Below are positions 1 to 11,421 of a stretch of 64,000 nt of DNA, piece by piece. Numbering within the stretch: position 1 is the stretch's first letter; each line of letters starts with the position of its first letter. Origin of the DNA: Nissolia schottii (Eukaryota > Streptophyta > Magnoliopsida > Fabales > Fabaceae). A program made the translations under genes and the position numbers. The DNA lies in the NCBI GenBank assembly GCA_003254905.1, contig QANU01043803.1, positions 1-64,000 of the forward strand. Direction: 5' to 3'. The notes under the pieces were generated by a model, which was given only the letters and a program-made list of their open reading frames with translations, searched no databases and was not told the origin of the DNA.

Positions 1-1380
1 GTATGGAGAATCTGGTGGTCTTTTGCCCCAACCATATGAAAAGAAACTATTTCAATCAAACTCATGTGGTTTGCGTTGGAACTATTCCCACCACAATTGG
101 ATTTCAGATTTTGTGGTTTGTCGTGGACATGTTTCATCGTAAATGAATTTCAGAATAAAATAGAAAAGGATTTTTTTTGGGTGAAAATATTCTTCAATAA
201 ATAGATTTTATAATAAGGAAAGAAAAAACTAATTGTGGTTACGACGGAAATATTTCACCTCAAATGGATTTCAGCAAAGAAATACAGTTTTTGTGGTTGC
301 AAAGTTCAAATTTGTGGCGGATGGTAAGATCCGTCAGAAACCTGTTTCCTTGGACGAGTTTTGTGATTCCATTGCAAACCTGTGTTTGAGGCAGCATTTG
401 CTTGGTTTGCGGTGGATAATAACCGCTGCAAATTAGAGCTTTTGTAGTGGTTTGCGCTTCATACTATTGATAGATATACTAGAGAATTATATGTTAACCT
501 CTTAACATTGTTTTTGTTTCATTACCTTTATTTACAAGAAAATCAGGCCTTAATCTATGAACAATAGTTAATTTATTAAGGAACAAACAAGTGTATGTGT
601 AACGAAGTGGATTTGTAATGGACTGAATTATGGAAATAATAGAACAATTTTGTGTATTTTTTGCATCTTGGTGTTTGAATTACAAAAGAAAGGAGATAGT
701 GATGGAAAACCTCCTTAGGAAGGAGATGACTAAAGAGAAGAATATCCTAAGAGAGAGAGTAGGATTAAGCCAATACAATTTTCCATGCCTTCTAATTTCC
801 CTCTTCCCCCTATTTATAATAAATTTGGCTCTATTAATTAGGCCAATTTCTAATTCGGACCTTTATTTACTTAGGTCTGTTACAGTATGGAAAACAAGAA
901 AGGTGGAAAGAGAAAAGCTTCAATTCAGTAAAGAAACTGCATATTGTGAGCATATTCTTAGCATCAATAAACATATTGTAAGATTGAAATAATATTTTAT
1001 ATATATGTGCACCGCGCATGTCAAGAAACTTTGAATATAATATTAAACATTCATTAGCTTAAGTTATCTAAGAAAAGTATTTAGCTTTTCTTTCCTTTAC
1101 TGGTATTCTCCCGTTAGAATCTTGTTTAAGTATTATTAGACATTTTAATGAGAATGATTGATACTCTTAATTGAGATTTAAATTGTAATTTACCACGTTA
1201 TTATAAACTAATCATTTATCATTAAACTAAATCTCAGATAGTTAAGTATTAAGTAGTTTAGGCACACATTTAAAATATTGTCTCGGTATAAAAATATAAA
1301 AAAGATATTGCTGGCGAAGAATATGTTGTGAGACTTTGTCCTGACCATATAAAGTTGACATGACATGTCACCTAATACCT
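1..1380. other. Non-genic upstream stretch, repeat-like
   Basis: I see no convincing gene. The first 300 bases hold two diverged copies of one segment: 'tgtggttt...ATGGATTTCAG' style text near 61-120 recurs near 232-300, about 175 bases apart. Bases 690-900 resemble the end of a plant LTR (stacked AGGAAGGAGA-type leader, a 'cctatttataata' TATA-like word and 'taggtctgttaca'), but no second copy is present, so this is only a suggestion. Confidence 0.3.
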
Positions 1381-1384
1381 AATG

Positions 1385-1398
1385 TATACTATATTATA
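1385..1398 (+). promoter_or_regulatory. TATA-box-like site of the thioesterase gene
   Basis: The run TATACTATATTATA lies 57-70 bases before the ATG at 1455. Transcription would then start around 1415-1430. That makes the in-frame ATG at 1422 an unlikely start because it would have almost no leader. The call is inferred from position and composition only. Confidence 0.4.
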
Positions 1399-1454
1399 GT
1401 ATTGAGCAATACTAAAATGAAATGATTGGTTTGGGGAAGATTGAGAAAGAGAGA

Positions 1455-4092
1455 ATGGAAGACGAAGAAATCATCGTGAAATGGATGAAAGGGTTGGCAC
1501 ATGGGAGGATTGGTTATGAGATAGGGGCATTAACCACAAGGGGTGTCCGTGTAGTGAAGGCACACAAAGGTTTCGTTCTTTGTGAATTGATTATACACAA
1601 TCACTTATCGGTAATAATCTCATCAAACTCTTATCATTCCCATTTCGTTTAAGCTCTTTGGTTCTCTCTGTCCATGACAAATTCTTGCTATGTTCAACAA
1701 AAACTCATTCATTGTTTCTACCAAACATCTTAAACTTTTGTGAGAGACAATTTTTGATGTTGATAAGAGCTTTTATTTATGACTTAATGGCTTAGAATTT
1801 GATCTTTGTTGACCTCATTCTTTTGTATATTGTTTATGCTTCAAGTTATAAAAATTCTTGCGTGAGAGAGTGTTAAGATATAAAATCATTTAATTGTCTC
1901 TATCTGTCAGTTTTACGGGAGAATTGGTTGTTGATAGTTGTATTTGTACATGTTATGGATATGTAATCGATACCAATACTTACTGAATATTTATGGATAT
2001 TTGTAGGGTCAAGCATTATAATGAGTGTCTCTTGTAGGGTGTGTTTGATTCACTTTTTAAAAAATAATTGATTGTAAAAAGTTACTATTAAACATTGCAA
2101 GTGAACAGGGATTGAGGCACACCAGACAAAAAACCAAAGAAAATAAGGATTATATTATTTAAAATATTGTGTATTCTCTTTGTTAAGTACAATGGAGTCA
2201 ACACCTATTTATAGGTTAGACATATTAAATAATAAATCAGAATGTAATCAAACTAAGATAAACCTAAATCAATATAACATAAGATATAACAATACCTTGA
2301 TTTATTTTTAACACCCTCCCTCAAGCTAAAACTTCTCGAGCTTTAAGTTTGTCACAATTAAATGACAATAGTGTCTGTATGGAAGTGGACGAGTCATGTC
2401 TGCAAGGAAGTGGATGTGTCGAATCTGCACGGAAGCAAGAATGAAGAGGTAAAGGCAACAAGTAACGGACTGGGCTGGAACTAGTAAAGGCTTGAGTAGA
2501 ACTAGTAAAGGCCTGAGCAAAATAGTTAAGGCCTAGGCAGAAAGGCAATAGGTCTAGGTGAAACCAACGAAGTTTAGGTGAGACCACCTAATGTAACAAG
2601 TGTGGGTTAAGCGGAACCAACAATATTGCAATTGGCAACAAGTGTGGGTTAGGTGGAACCAACAATACTACAATGGGCAATAGCCTGTGGCTGGGCGAAT
2701 TTAGGAATATGAAACAATCTGGTGCTGGACAGAACCAGCAAAAGCAACAATATTGTGCTGCGCAGAACTAGTAGAGGCAACAAGTCTGAGCTGCATGGAA
2801 GCAGTTGAAGGTATAGTTTGGGCTGGATGGAGGAAACAAAGCAATGTATCTAAGCGAAGGCAGACATGACAATAGAGGCATGAGCATGGCGATGATGGTG
2901 TAGGCAGTATACAAAATGAAGAATGGAACATGAAAAGGAAGCAGGAATAGTTTTGTGGATGAATTCAAAGAATTCATAGTGGTGGCAACAAAAATATGAC
3001 TATAGTTTTTGTGGATGAGGGAATGCGGAGAACAGAGGACTTAATCTTAGAGTAGCGGAACTAAAACGAGATTGTATGGAGACAGCTGGTGAGGAGACAT
3101 GGTTGATACACAAATCATCATGGGGGATGCCATGACTCTAATATCATGTTAAATATTGTGGGTGAAAACTAAAGAAAATAAGGATTATATTATTAAGAAT
3201 GTTGTGTGTTCTCTTGTTAAGTACACTAAAATCAATACTTATTTATAGGCTTGATAAGTTGAATGATAAAACAAAATGTAATCAAACTAAAGTAAACTTA
3301 AATCAATTTAAGACAAGATATAATAATATCATGATTTATTCTTAACGGTTACTTTTTTTTATAGAGTTGAGAAATCTCATAACATTGTTTTTGGTTGTAC
3401 AAACATGTTCTAATTAAATCTAAATCTTGCTTTATATGTTCATATAGGATGAAAATGGAAATTGGCATGTGGGTGCCATAGCAACATTAGTTGACACCAT
3501 TGGGTTCATGGCTTCCCTCTCCTTTACTTCAAACCGCCATGTCACTCTTGATTTTAGCTTATCATACTACTCAACAGCAAAGGTTCAGGTATTCTTCACC
3601 TCATCTTGATGCATGTTTCAAGATATATCTTTGGTGTTTGTAATGAAACTTTCCTATCTTGTTTCAATTTTGTTCACTCTTATTTTTCTCAATATTAATT
3701 ATTAAAATAGCACCGTGTTTCAATTTTGTTTATTTTGTGAAGAAAATGGGAAAAATAATATTTTCTCTTAACAAAATCGGGAAAACAATAGCAATAAGTT
3801 ACGAAAATTGGAAACATTCTTCGAAACAGACCTCAATTATTGAATCCAATTGTTTGATTCACTCTGCAACATTCTCGTTTGTTTTATTTTTTCCCCTTAA
3901 AAATGTCTTATATTTTCACTGTAATGACAGGAAGAGGTTGAAGTGGAGGCAAAGGTTGTGGGGAAGAAGAATGAATTGAATTCTGTGATTGTGGAAGTAA
4001 GAAAAAATGATAACAAAGAATTGGTAGCTATGGGAAAGCTGTGGATGGCTGCAGCTAGAAGCAATGACAAACGCCAAACTAGTAAACTTTGA
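1455..4092 (+). CDS. Acyl-CoA thioesterase, hotdog fold (ACOT13/PaaI-like)
   Basis: Exons are 1455-1610, 3448-3588 and 3931-4092. All three junctions are in phase 0 with GT-AG borders, giving 152 residues, the usual size for this single-domain family. Exon 2 carries the hotdog signature HVGAIATLVDTIGFMAS, in which the D and the small residues line the thioester pocket, followed by the strand VTLDFSLSYY. Exon 3 holds the last strands (EVEVEAKVVGK, MGKLWM). Family members hydrolyse acyl-CoA thioesters, often in mitochondria or peroxisomes; no targeting signal is clear here. An upstream in-frame ATG at 1422 would add 11 residues but sits at the likely transcription start. Intron 1 is long (1837 bases) because a short LTR element lies within it. 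The family assignment is strong; the substrate is unknown. Confidence 0.85.
2086..2313 (-). repeat. 3' LTR (left copy) of the minus-strand element
   Basis: The sequence matches 3147-3347 over most of its length, for example 'aaagaaaataaggattatatta' and 'tgtaatcaaactaa.gtaaac'. It is about 27 bases longer than its partner because of an extra segment near 2100-2130. On the minus strand it starts TGTTAA just after the purine tract. Confidence 0.8.
3147..3347 (-). repeat. 5' LTR (right copy) of the minus-strand element
   Basis: This 201-base copy pairs with 2086-2313. Its plus-strand left edge TGTTAAATATTG abuts the primer-binding site, and its right edge TTAACG abuts the GTTAC target duplication. 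Many substitutions separate the two LTRs, so the insertion is old. Confidence 0.8.
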
Positions 4093-5454
4093 CAACCTTT
4101 TTCTTGATGAAACTAAAGGTATCTTTTTATTAGAGATAATCATGATTTAGCTTTTGAAATATTATAAAGAGTAAGACTCTTCTAACATTAATTTTTTTAT
4201 ATTTAAGATTTGAACTCAATACCAATAGATAAAGAAAAAGGATATCTAGTAAATTTTGACAACTAATTTGGTGCTTTAATACAAAACCAACCAATAGCGA
4301 ATAAGTTATGTGCTTTCTTTCCATATGTTCGTTTATACAAAATTTGTTTTGCGCCCCAACCATACATGTAAATTGATATGACATGAATATTGAACTTTTA
4401 AAAAAATAACATAAAATTATGTAATAGTTATCTTTAGTGTATCTCGCTTTTTCTCTCTCTTATTTTTTGTATTGATATTCAGACCTTACTGTTAGTGCAA
4501 ATGACTAATCTAACTCAAAATACTGTGATTATCCTTCCTAACACGGATTTTTTTCCTACCACGATTAACCTTATGATGATTTTCTCTCCTAATGGAATGT
4601 TCTCACCAAACTAAATCACTTCTAAAAAAACAATCGTACACCAAAGGTAGTCGTTGGACTAGCTACTACTTCTTTGTATAAAGAAGTCATTATCAGAAAA
4701 TATATATATATATATATATATATAATATAATANTTCTTTTTGTAACAAAAAAAATATTTTTAAATAATAAATGAGAGAATATTAACAAACACCTATATTT
4801 GTGGCAAAATCCGTCAATGATTATAAATTATTATTGTTTTATTTTAAAAAAAAATATTTTTCACAAAAGTTTCATTGAAAGTATGTTTTTAATACTTTTC
4901 ATTTTCTAGTTAAAATTATTACGGAAAAATTTTGCAATGACAGTTTTGTATAAATAAATATTATGCAAAATTTGTCTACCCTATTTTTGTTTGTTGACAA
5001 GAATTAATATATGAATTTTGCGACAAATATAGATAAATCTATTTGTAATTAAAAAATCGATTTATATTATAGATAAAATAAATTTGTCTGTAAATTCGTA
5101 TCCACGTTTTGTTTGGTAAGAATATTGCAACAGAATATTCTCACCAAACTGTGAAGTCCCCTTAGTAAGCGTTAATGAGTAGGGGTTGGGTGCAACTTTT
5201 CTTATAGTTTAAGGGTGGATGCAATTTTTGCAAAGCTAAAGCTATAGAGCGCGTGCGGTTGGAAGAATTAGTAAACATTCCATGAAAGACATTTTTAATA
5301 ATGATTTTTGAATGTATTTTCACTCGTTAAATCCTTAAAAATCTTATAAAATATGCTTAGGAATTAACTATTTATAGTTTGATTAACACTAATATTGTCG
5401 AAAATATTTTTTGTTTTTCAAAAAATACTCCTAACAAATGAAAAAACTTGATCA
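4093..5454. other. Intergenic stretch with TA repeat and transposon-like text
   Basis: I see no gene. A (TA)n run at 4700-4729 ends near a single N at 4733. Around 4800-5110, words such as 'ggcaaaatccgtcaatga' and 'gcgacaaatatagataaatctatttgt' resemble the subterminal parts of plant CACTA elements, but I find no clear ends. Confidence 0.35.
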
Positions 5455-5886
5455 TTTCACACATTAAACCCATATTTAAATATAATTTACATATAATTAA
5501 TAATTATTTTCTCAACTCGCAAAAAAAATTATTATTATTTGTTATTTATTAATACTAATTAATTAATTATTTTGTAATAATTTTATTAATTATTATTGTG
5601 TATTATTTAATATTACTAATTCTATTATTCGTTATTTAATATTTATTATTATTATTAATTATTATATTATTACTTATATTATTTAATATTAATTATTTTA
5701 TCCACTTCCATAAAATTATTATTTATTATTACTAATTTAACATTAATAATTAATATTAATTATCATTATTAATTATTTATTAATACTATTTTTAATATTT
5801 TTTTATTATCATTAATCATTTAATATTTATTATTATTATTAATTATTTTCTCAACTTCCAAAAATATTATTATTATTATTATTATT
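5455..5886. repeat. Low-complexity ATT/TAA-rich tract
   Basis: This tract of about 430 bases is almost entirely A and T. It is dominated by 'attattatt' and 'aattaatt' words and has no reading frame. It directly precedes the duplicated 485-base block. Confidence 0.7.
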
Positions 5887-6370
5887 ATCGATTTTTTTAA
5901 TTTTAAAAGAGAGTAAATTTGTCTAATTTTTTAAAACATTTCTTTTCCATCAAAATGTTACAATCTCAAGAGAGAGTAGATTAACATGAGAATGTAACTT
6001 TTTCGAAAATGTTTTTTAAGCTTAAATTTGTAGAGAATTGGCTAACTCTGTAGATCAAGGTCCCTAGAGAATAATGGATGCAATTCCCTGATTTAAAATT
6101 TAATTAAGAAAAAATGAAAATAAAAAATAAAAACAAAAAATAATATTTTATTTTTGTCAACAAAAATCTTATTCACAAGAAACATAAAAAATAAAAATGC
6201 AAATAGAAACTAAACACAGCCTTAGTATTACTATTTCCCGCTAACAAGTGTGCAGAGACGTGATGGCTCCCATGGCTGACGATCTTCTTGTTTGGCGCGC
6301 TAGCCAGGGTTTCTTGCTTTTCTTTGTTCCTTGATTACCCAAAAAAAAGAGTAGAAATTACTCCATTTCT
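5887..6370 (+). repeat. Copy 1 of a 485-base near-identical duplication
   Basis: It matches 6372-6855 at a constant offset of 485 bases with only about 8-10 substitutions and no obvious indels. A single N (6371) separates the copies. Both contain a leader-like GC-richer segment with a short upstream ORF (ATG 6263 in this copy, ATG 6748 in the other) reading MAPMADDLLVWRASQ and ending shortly after. The arrangement suggests an assembly junction between two haplotypes or a failed contig overlap. Confidence 0.85.
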
Positions 6371-6371
6371 N

Positions 6372-6855
6372 ATCGAATTTTTTAATTTTAAAAGAGGGTA
6401 AATTTGTTTAATTTTCTAAAACATTTCTTTTCTATCAAAATGTTACAATCTCAAGAGAGAGTAGATTAACATGAGAATATAACTTTTTCGAAAATGTTTT
6501 TTAAGCTTAAATTTGTAGAGAACTGGCTAACTCTGTAAATCAAGGTCCCTAGAGAATAATGGATGCAGTTCCCCGATTTAAAATTTAATTAAGAAAAAAT
6601 GAAAATAAAAAATAAAAACAAAAAATAATATTTTATTTTTGTCAACAAAAATCTTATTCACAAGAAACATAAAAAATAAAAATGCAAATAGAAACTAAAC
6701 ACAGCCTTAGTATTACTATTTCCCGCTAACAAGTGTGCAGAGACGTGATGGCTCCCATGGCTGACGATCTTCTTGTTTGGCGCGCTAGCCAGGGTTTCTT
6801 GCTTTTCTTTGTTCCTTGATTACCCAAAAAAAAGAGTAGAAATTACTCCATTTCT
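6372..6855 (+). repeat. Copy 2 of the 485-base duplication
   Basis: This partner of 5887-6370 continues past the shared part into 'gctccaacag|gtgtg', which looks like an exon end with a splice donor. It is probably the genuine promoter or leader copy for transcription running right toward the F-box gene at 8755. Confidence 0.8.
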
Positions 6856-6860
6856 GCTCC

Positions 6861-7417
6861 AACAGGTGTGTTCTCTTTCTCTTCTGCTCCTTGCATTTTT
6901 GTTTTGAGTTTTTTTTTTTTCATCATTTTTTTTTGGTTAACGCTCTGTTGGGTTTTTCGGGCTCGGGTGTGGTAGAAAGGAAGGATCACAGAGGGGAGGG
7001 TTTGGTGATGAAATTAAATGTGAGGTAGATTTTTAGGGTTTTCTTTTTTCACTTCCCTGATCATTCTCGTAATTTTGATGTTTTTTGGTTACCTCATATT
7101 TGCCTTTTTCTTTTGCCCCTTCTTTCATGAAAAGTGAATTGATTAATTAAATAGTGCAGTGTTAGTAGTATGTATATTAGATGAATTTGTTTCATGCCAT
7201 TACTCGTGGTTTTAATGCAGTGATGATCACTGATAATATATGCATCTAAAGAAGATAGGATATAATCTTGACACCTATGTCGGTAGACTTTTTTAGAATA
7301 AGGGCAAGATGGGACTTCAATATTAGATGTTGTGGCCTTGAATCTTAGAGATGAGACTTCGATATTAGATGGTGTATGTAAATTGTGCGTAGTGTAGTAT
7401 AGCAAGGCCTTTCACTG
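6861..7417 (+). repeat. Diverged tandem duplication, copy 1 (leader-intron-like)
   Basis: Copy 1 aligns with 7494-8010. Shared landmarks are 'aacag|gt' at the left edge, 'taacgctctgtt', 'gggtttggtgatgaaatt', 'gtgatgatcact', 'gagacttc.atattagatggtgtatgt' and 'agcaaggcc'. Both copies begin at a CAACAG|GT donor, so each unit may represent the start of a 5'-leader intron for the gene at 8755. No protein is encoded. Confidence 0.65.
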
Positions 7418-7493
7418 GGTTTTGCCCCCACCTTTTGATTCTTGAATCTGTTCTTGGTTGCAGTGGTAGGCATTTCGAACACACTCTCATTCC

Positions 7494-8010
7494 AACAGGT
7501 ATGCTCTTTCGCCTCCTCCTCCTTTGTATTTGTTATGTGTTAACGCTCTGTTCATGGGTTTAGGGTTTGGTGATGAAATTGAATGTGAGGTAGATTTTGA
7601 GGGGGTTTTTCTACTTTCCCCAACCATTCCTTGTAATTTTGCCCTTTTTGGTTAATTCATATTTGCTTCTTCTTTTTTCCTTTTAAATTGAAAATGAATT
7701 AGTTAAATAGTGCAGTCAGAATAGTGTGTGTATTGTAGACCTATACTTTGAAGGTATTAAGTATGAATGAAAGAATTGTTTCGTGCTAATGCACATGTGG
7801 TTTTCATGCAGTGATGATCACTAATAATATGTATGTAAAGAAGATAGGATATGTAGTCTTGAGACCTATGTTGGTAGACTTTATAGATTATGGGGAAGAT
7901 GAGACTTCAATATTAGATGCTGTGGCTTTGAATCTTAGGGATGAGACTTCAATATTAGATGGTGTATGTGAATTGTGCATTAGTGTAGCAATAGCAAGGC
8001 CTTTTCACTG
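7494..8010 (+). repeat. Diverged tandem duplication, copy 2
   Basis: This is the second unit of the duplication starting at 6861, with the same order of landmarks and many substitutions. The rest of the span up to 8754 has no recognisable gene. It is likely leader or intron sequence of the downstream F-box gene. Confidence 0.65.
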
Positions 8011-8754
8011 ATAAACAATTTGCAATTGAGAAACTCTTTTTAGCAAGAAAGCTGAATTCGTTCCTATACTACTAAGGTTATGATTGGTTAGTCACACCCA
8101 TATCTTTTGCCACATCCGTTGTTTTCTCTCTATGTTTTACTAGACTAATGATTGGTTAGGACTCCCAAGCATCACTCTTTTTACTATCATCTTCATTCTT
8201 ATTGGCTAAAGGCAGTTGTCGTGCGTTCCGGTGCAAGGAAAATGCCAGGCCTTTTAGCAGGGCTCTTTGCAATTTCATAACTCCTTTTTTTATTGGCTAT
8301 TTGCATGAACATATTTCATAACAACTGGAATAGAGCAATGTAATGATCCCATATTGTAATACTTTTTGAGCTACTTTGCCCAAAAAATTGAGTGGGGCAT
8401 GTGTAAATCCTTACTATTGATTCTGTTGTGCACATTTTCTATCTTTTTTAAATATGAGAAAAATCAAGGGTGATGTTTTACATGACTCCCTCCATATAAA
8501 GGGTTATTTTAGATTCTGCCGCTATAGAATGGGAATGCAAAGGTCAGTCAATTTAAATAGATTTCCATTACCCTTTGTAACTATTAGCTGATATAGTTCT
8601 TTGTATCCTCGCATTCAGGCTTATGTGTGGTAGCACTGTACTAGTTTTAAAGTTGAAGCAAGAACTTGTTCCCTTCCATCGCCTTCGAGACGCAAAATAG
8701 GTGCTGAATAAACCGAAGCAACAGAAACTAGACGAGAAGCCGGCAACAAAAGAC

Positions 8755-10252
8755 ATGGATAGGATCAGTGACCTACCAGACTCTTTGCTCTGCCACATCC
8801 TCTCATTCCTCCCAACCAAAACCTCGGTCGCGACCAGCATCTTGTCTAGAAGTTGGCGCCACATTTGGGAGCATCTCCAAGTCTTCGACTTCTCAGACAA
8901 TTCAGGTTCTGAGCTTGGAGCAGACAGCCACTTTGTCGCATTTGTCAATGCAGTTCTAGCTCGGCGCAGCGCGCTAGACATCCAAAAGTTTCGCCTCTCA
9001 TGTGAGATGACTGACATTGACTCGGCTGTAACATGGATTAATGCTGCCATTGGGCCCAACCTTCAGGAATTGTATCTCTCTCTGTGTTTTTTTGGTAACG
9101 AAATCACCTTGGCTAAAGAGTTTTCCACGTTTACTGCCATCGTATCCCTCACTTTGGTTGGTGATATTCTTTTGCAAGAACTTCCATTGGTTCATTTGCC
9201 ATCACTCAAGAAGTTAGAAGTGAATATCCTCTGCGTGTATTCCACTGACAAGCTTTTCACCGGCTGCCCAGCTCTTGAAACTCTTAAGCTCATTTTTCAT
9301 CTTACTAATGACCCCATAGTTCACGTGCCTCCTTCATTGAAGAGTTTAACCTATGTAGATGACTGTGAGGACGAAGTATTTGTAATTGAGGATCTTGTAA
9401 TAGACACCCCATCTCTTGAATTCCTTGATATCAACATAAATAAGAGGTGCTTCAAGTTTTATATTAACAATTTGGACAACGTGGTGGAAGCTCATCTTGA
9501 TATTTGGTCTCTTGATGAGAATGTTGATTTCGTGCTTGAGCTTCTCAAGGCACTCTGCAGGACAAAATTTCTGGTCTTGAAACTTTCAACAACTGAGGTA
9601 ATATGCTCCGTTGAAATCCAATAATTGCTTTCACAAAATGTTTGATATAACTTATTATTTTAATTTCTGGTGAATTATAAATATAAGTATGTGTTGTATT
9701 TAATATCATGTTATCTTCTCCACACAGTGCTTACTTCGTGCTCCAACTATAGACTTTCTGGAATTTCGCCATTTACTTCATCTACAGCTTGATATTCCAT
9801 ATTTCAACTCAAGATTGCTAATAGACTTGCTTCATAATTGTTACAAGCTTCAAGTTCTTCGAATTCATAATTGGAAGGTATAAGCATTTCTCACGTTCAA
9901 CTTTTAGTCTATTATTTGCTTGCATCTTTTGAGAAGTTTTGTTCCCCTTTGCCAGACAGTACCAGATTTTTCAGATCAGACACTGCAATCCGCTGATCCT
10001 AGGAGAGTGACACTACGAACCAATGTTCCTTATTGTGTTATGTCAAACATGACAAGTTTTGAATTTAGAGAATATCAAGACTTTGCAGGTGAACATGAAT
10101 TTGCTGCATGTATCTTAGAAACAGGATTTGTTTTGAAGACTGTGACAATTCATACTGCGGTTTCTATGAAGCTGAAGAAAAAGCGTCGTGTTCTCAAGAG
10201 ATTATCTCTGTTACCAAGGGGTTCTAATATGTGCCAACTGAACCTTTACTGA
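8755..10252 (+). CDS. F-box/LRR/FBD protein (cluster copy A)
   Basis: Exons are 8755-9597, 9728-9877 and 9956-10252, all phase 0, giving 429 residues. The F-box is at residues 3-45 (ISDLPDSLLCHILSFLPTKT, then the SRSWRHIWEHL core). Leucine-rich repeats occupy about 90-330 (for example LVHLPSLKKLEV). A C-terminal FBD domain ends in KRLSLLPRGSNMCQLNLY. Such proteins join SKP1-cullin-F-box ubiquitin ligases and choose targets through the LRR part; the target is unknown. The upstream codon aligned with the start of its paralogues is GTG at 8701, so either the start has moved 54 bases to 8755 or 8701 follows a splice acceptor (AAAATAG|GTG). It is the first of three related genes. Confidence 0.8.
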
Positions 10253-10474
10253 AACATTTCCTCATGGTAAGAACCTTCCCCATGGTGTGTTTTGTGGCTG
10301 ACTGATGGGATCCGGTCGTTTCAGTGTATTGAATCGTTTATACGTGCTTCATATGGCAGAAGGGTTTTGTATGATACTGAATCGTTTATATGTTTCATAT
10401 GGCAGAAGGGTTTTGTATGAGTGTGTGCACGCGGGTTGGTTAGTTTGGTTTTTTCTAACCTTTTTTTTTTTTTT
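10253..10474. other. 3' flank of F-box copy A
   Basis: Two short copies of 'ttgaatcgtttatacgtgcttcatatggcagaagggttttgtatga' type text follow each other near 10328-10420, a tandem duplication of about 52 bases. The stretch ends in a poly-T run of 14 bases at the assembly gap. Confidence 0.5.
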
Positions 10475-11414
10475 NNNNNNNNNNNNNNNNNNNNNNNNNN
10501 NNNNNNNNNNNNNNNNNNNNNNNNNNNNNNNNNNNNNNNNNNNNNNNNNNNNNNNNNNNNNNNNNNNNNNNNNNNNNNNNNNNNNNNNNNNNNNNNNNNN
10601 NNNNNNNNNNNNNNNNNNNNNNNNNNNNNNNNNNNNNNNNNNNNNNNNNNNNNNNNNNNNNNNNNNNNNNNNNNNNNNNNNNNNNNNNNNNNNNNNNNNN
10701 NNNNNNNNNNNNNNNNNNNNNNNNNNNNNNNNNNNNNNNNNNNNNNNNNNNNNNNNNNNNNNNNNNNNNNNNNNNNNNNNNNNNNNNNNNNNNNNNNNNN
10801 NNNNNNNNNNNNNNNNNNNNNNNNNNNNNNNNNNNNNNNNNNNNNNNNNNNNNNNNNNNNNNNNNNNNNNNNNNNNNNNNNNNNNNNNNNNNNNNNNNNN
10901 NNNNNNNNNNNNNNNNNNNNNNNNNNNNNNNNNNNNNNNNNNNNNNNNNNNNNNNNNNNNNNNNNNNNNNNNNNNNNNNNNNNNNNNNNNNNNNNNNNNN
11001 NNNNNNNNNNNNNNNNNNNNNNNNNNNNNNNNNNNNNNNNNNNNNNNNNNNNNNNNNNNNNNNNNNNNNNNNNNNNNNNNNNNNNNNNNNNNNNNNNNNN
11101 NNNNNNNNNNNNNNNNNNNNNNNNNNNNNNNNNNNNNNNNNNNNNNNNNNNNNNNNNNNNNNNNNNNNNNNNNNNNNNNNNNNNNNNNNNNNNNNNNNNN
11201 NNNNNNNNNNNNNNNNNNNNNNNNNNNNNNNNNNNNNNNNNNNNNNNNNNNNNNNNNNNNNNNNNNNNNNNNNNNNNNNNNNNNNNNNNNNNNNNNNNNN
11301 NNNNNNNNNNNNNNNNNNNNNNNNNNNNNNNNNNNNNNNNNNNNNNNNNNNNNNNNNNNNNNNNNNNNNNNNNNNNNNNNNNNNNNNNNNNNNNNNNNNN
11401 NNNNNNNNNNNNNN
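10475..11414. other. Assembly gap (940 N)
   Basis: This is a run of undetermined bases between F-box copies A and B. It starts after a poly-T tract. The promoter and any upstream exon of copy B would lie here. Confidence 0.99.
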
Positions 11415-11421
11415 TTCTTCG

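Larger units (their letters stand above)
2086..3347 (-). mobile_element. Short non-autonomous LTR retrotransposon (TRIM/LARD-like)
   Basis: This 1262-base element lies in intron 1 of the thioesterase. It is flanked by a perfect 5-base target duplication GTTAC (2081-2085 and 3348-3352). Direct LTRs are at 2086-2313 and 3147-3347. Read on the minus strand, a primer-binding site like the tRNA-iMet complement (TGATATTAGAGTC, 3146 to 3134) directly follows the right LTR. A purine-rich tract GAGGGAGGG (2322 to 2314) directly precedes the left LTR. The 833-base interior has no coding capacity. It carries degenerate repeats of about 30-60 bases around 'aagtgtgggtta..ggaaccaacaat'. The termini were probably TG...CA and have since mutated (left TA, right CG). 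Confidence 0.85.

Noticed and set aside
1422..1454. Upstream ATG of the thioesterase
   Set aside because: It lies about 24 bases after the TATA-like box, probably at or before the transcription start; the ATG at 1455 gives the usual family length.
8568..9059. 163-codon antisense ORF over F-box copy A
   Set aside because: It is a shadow frame; similar antisense frames appear at copies B and C because the coding sequence is conserved.
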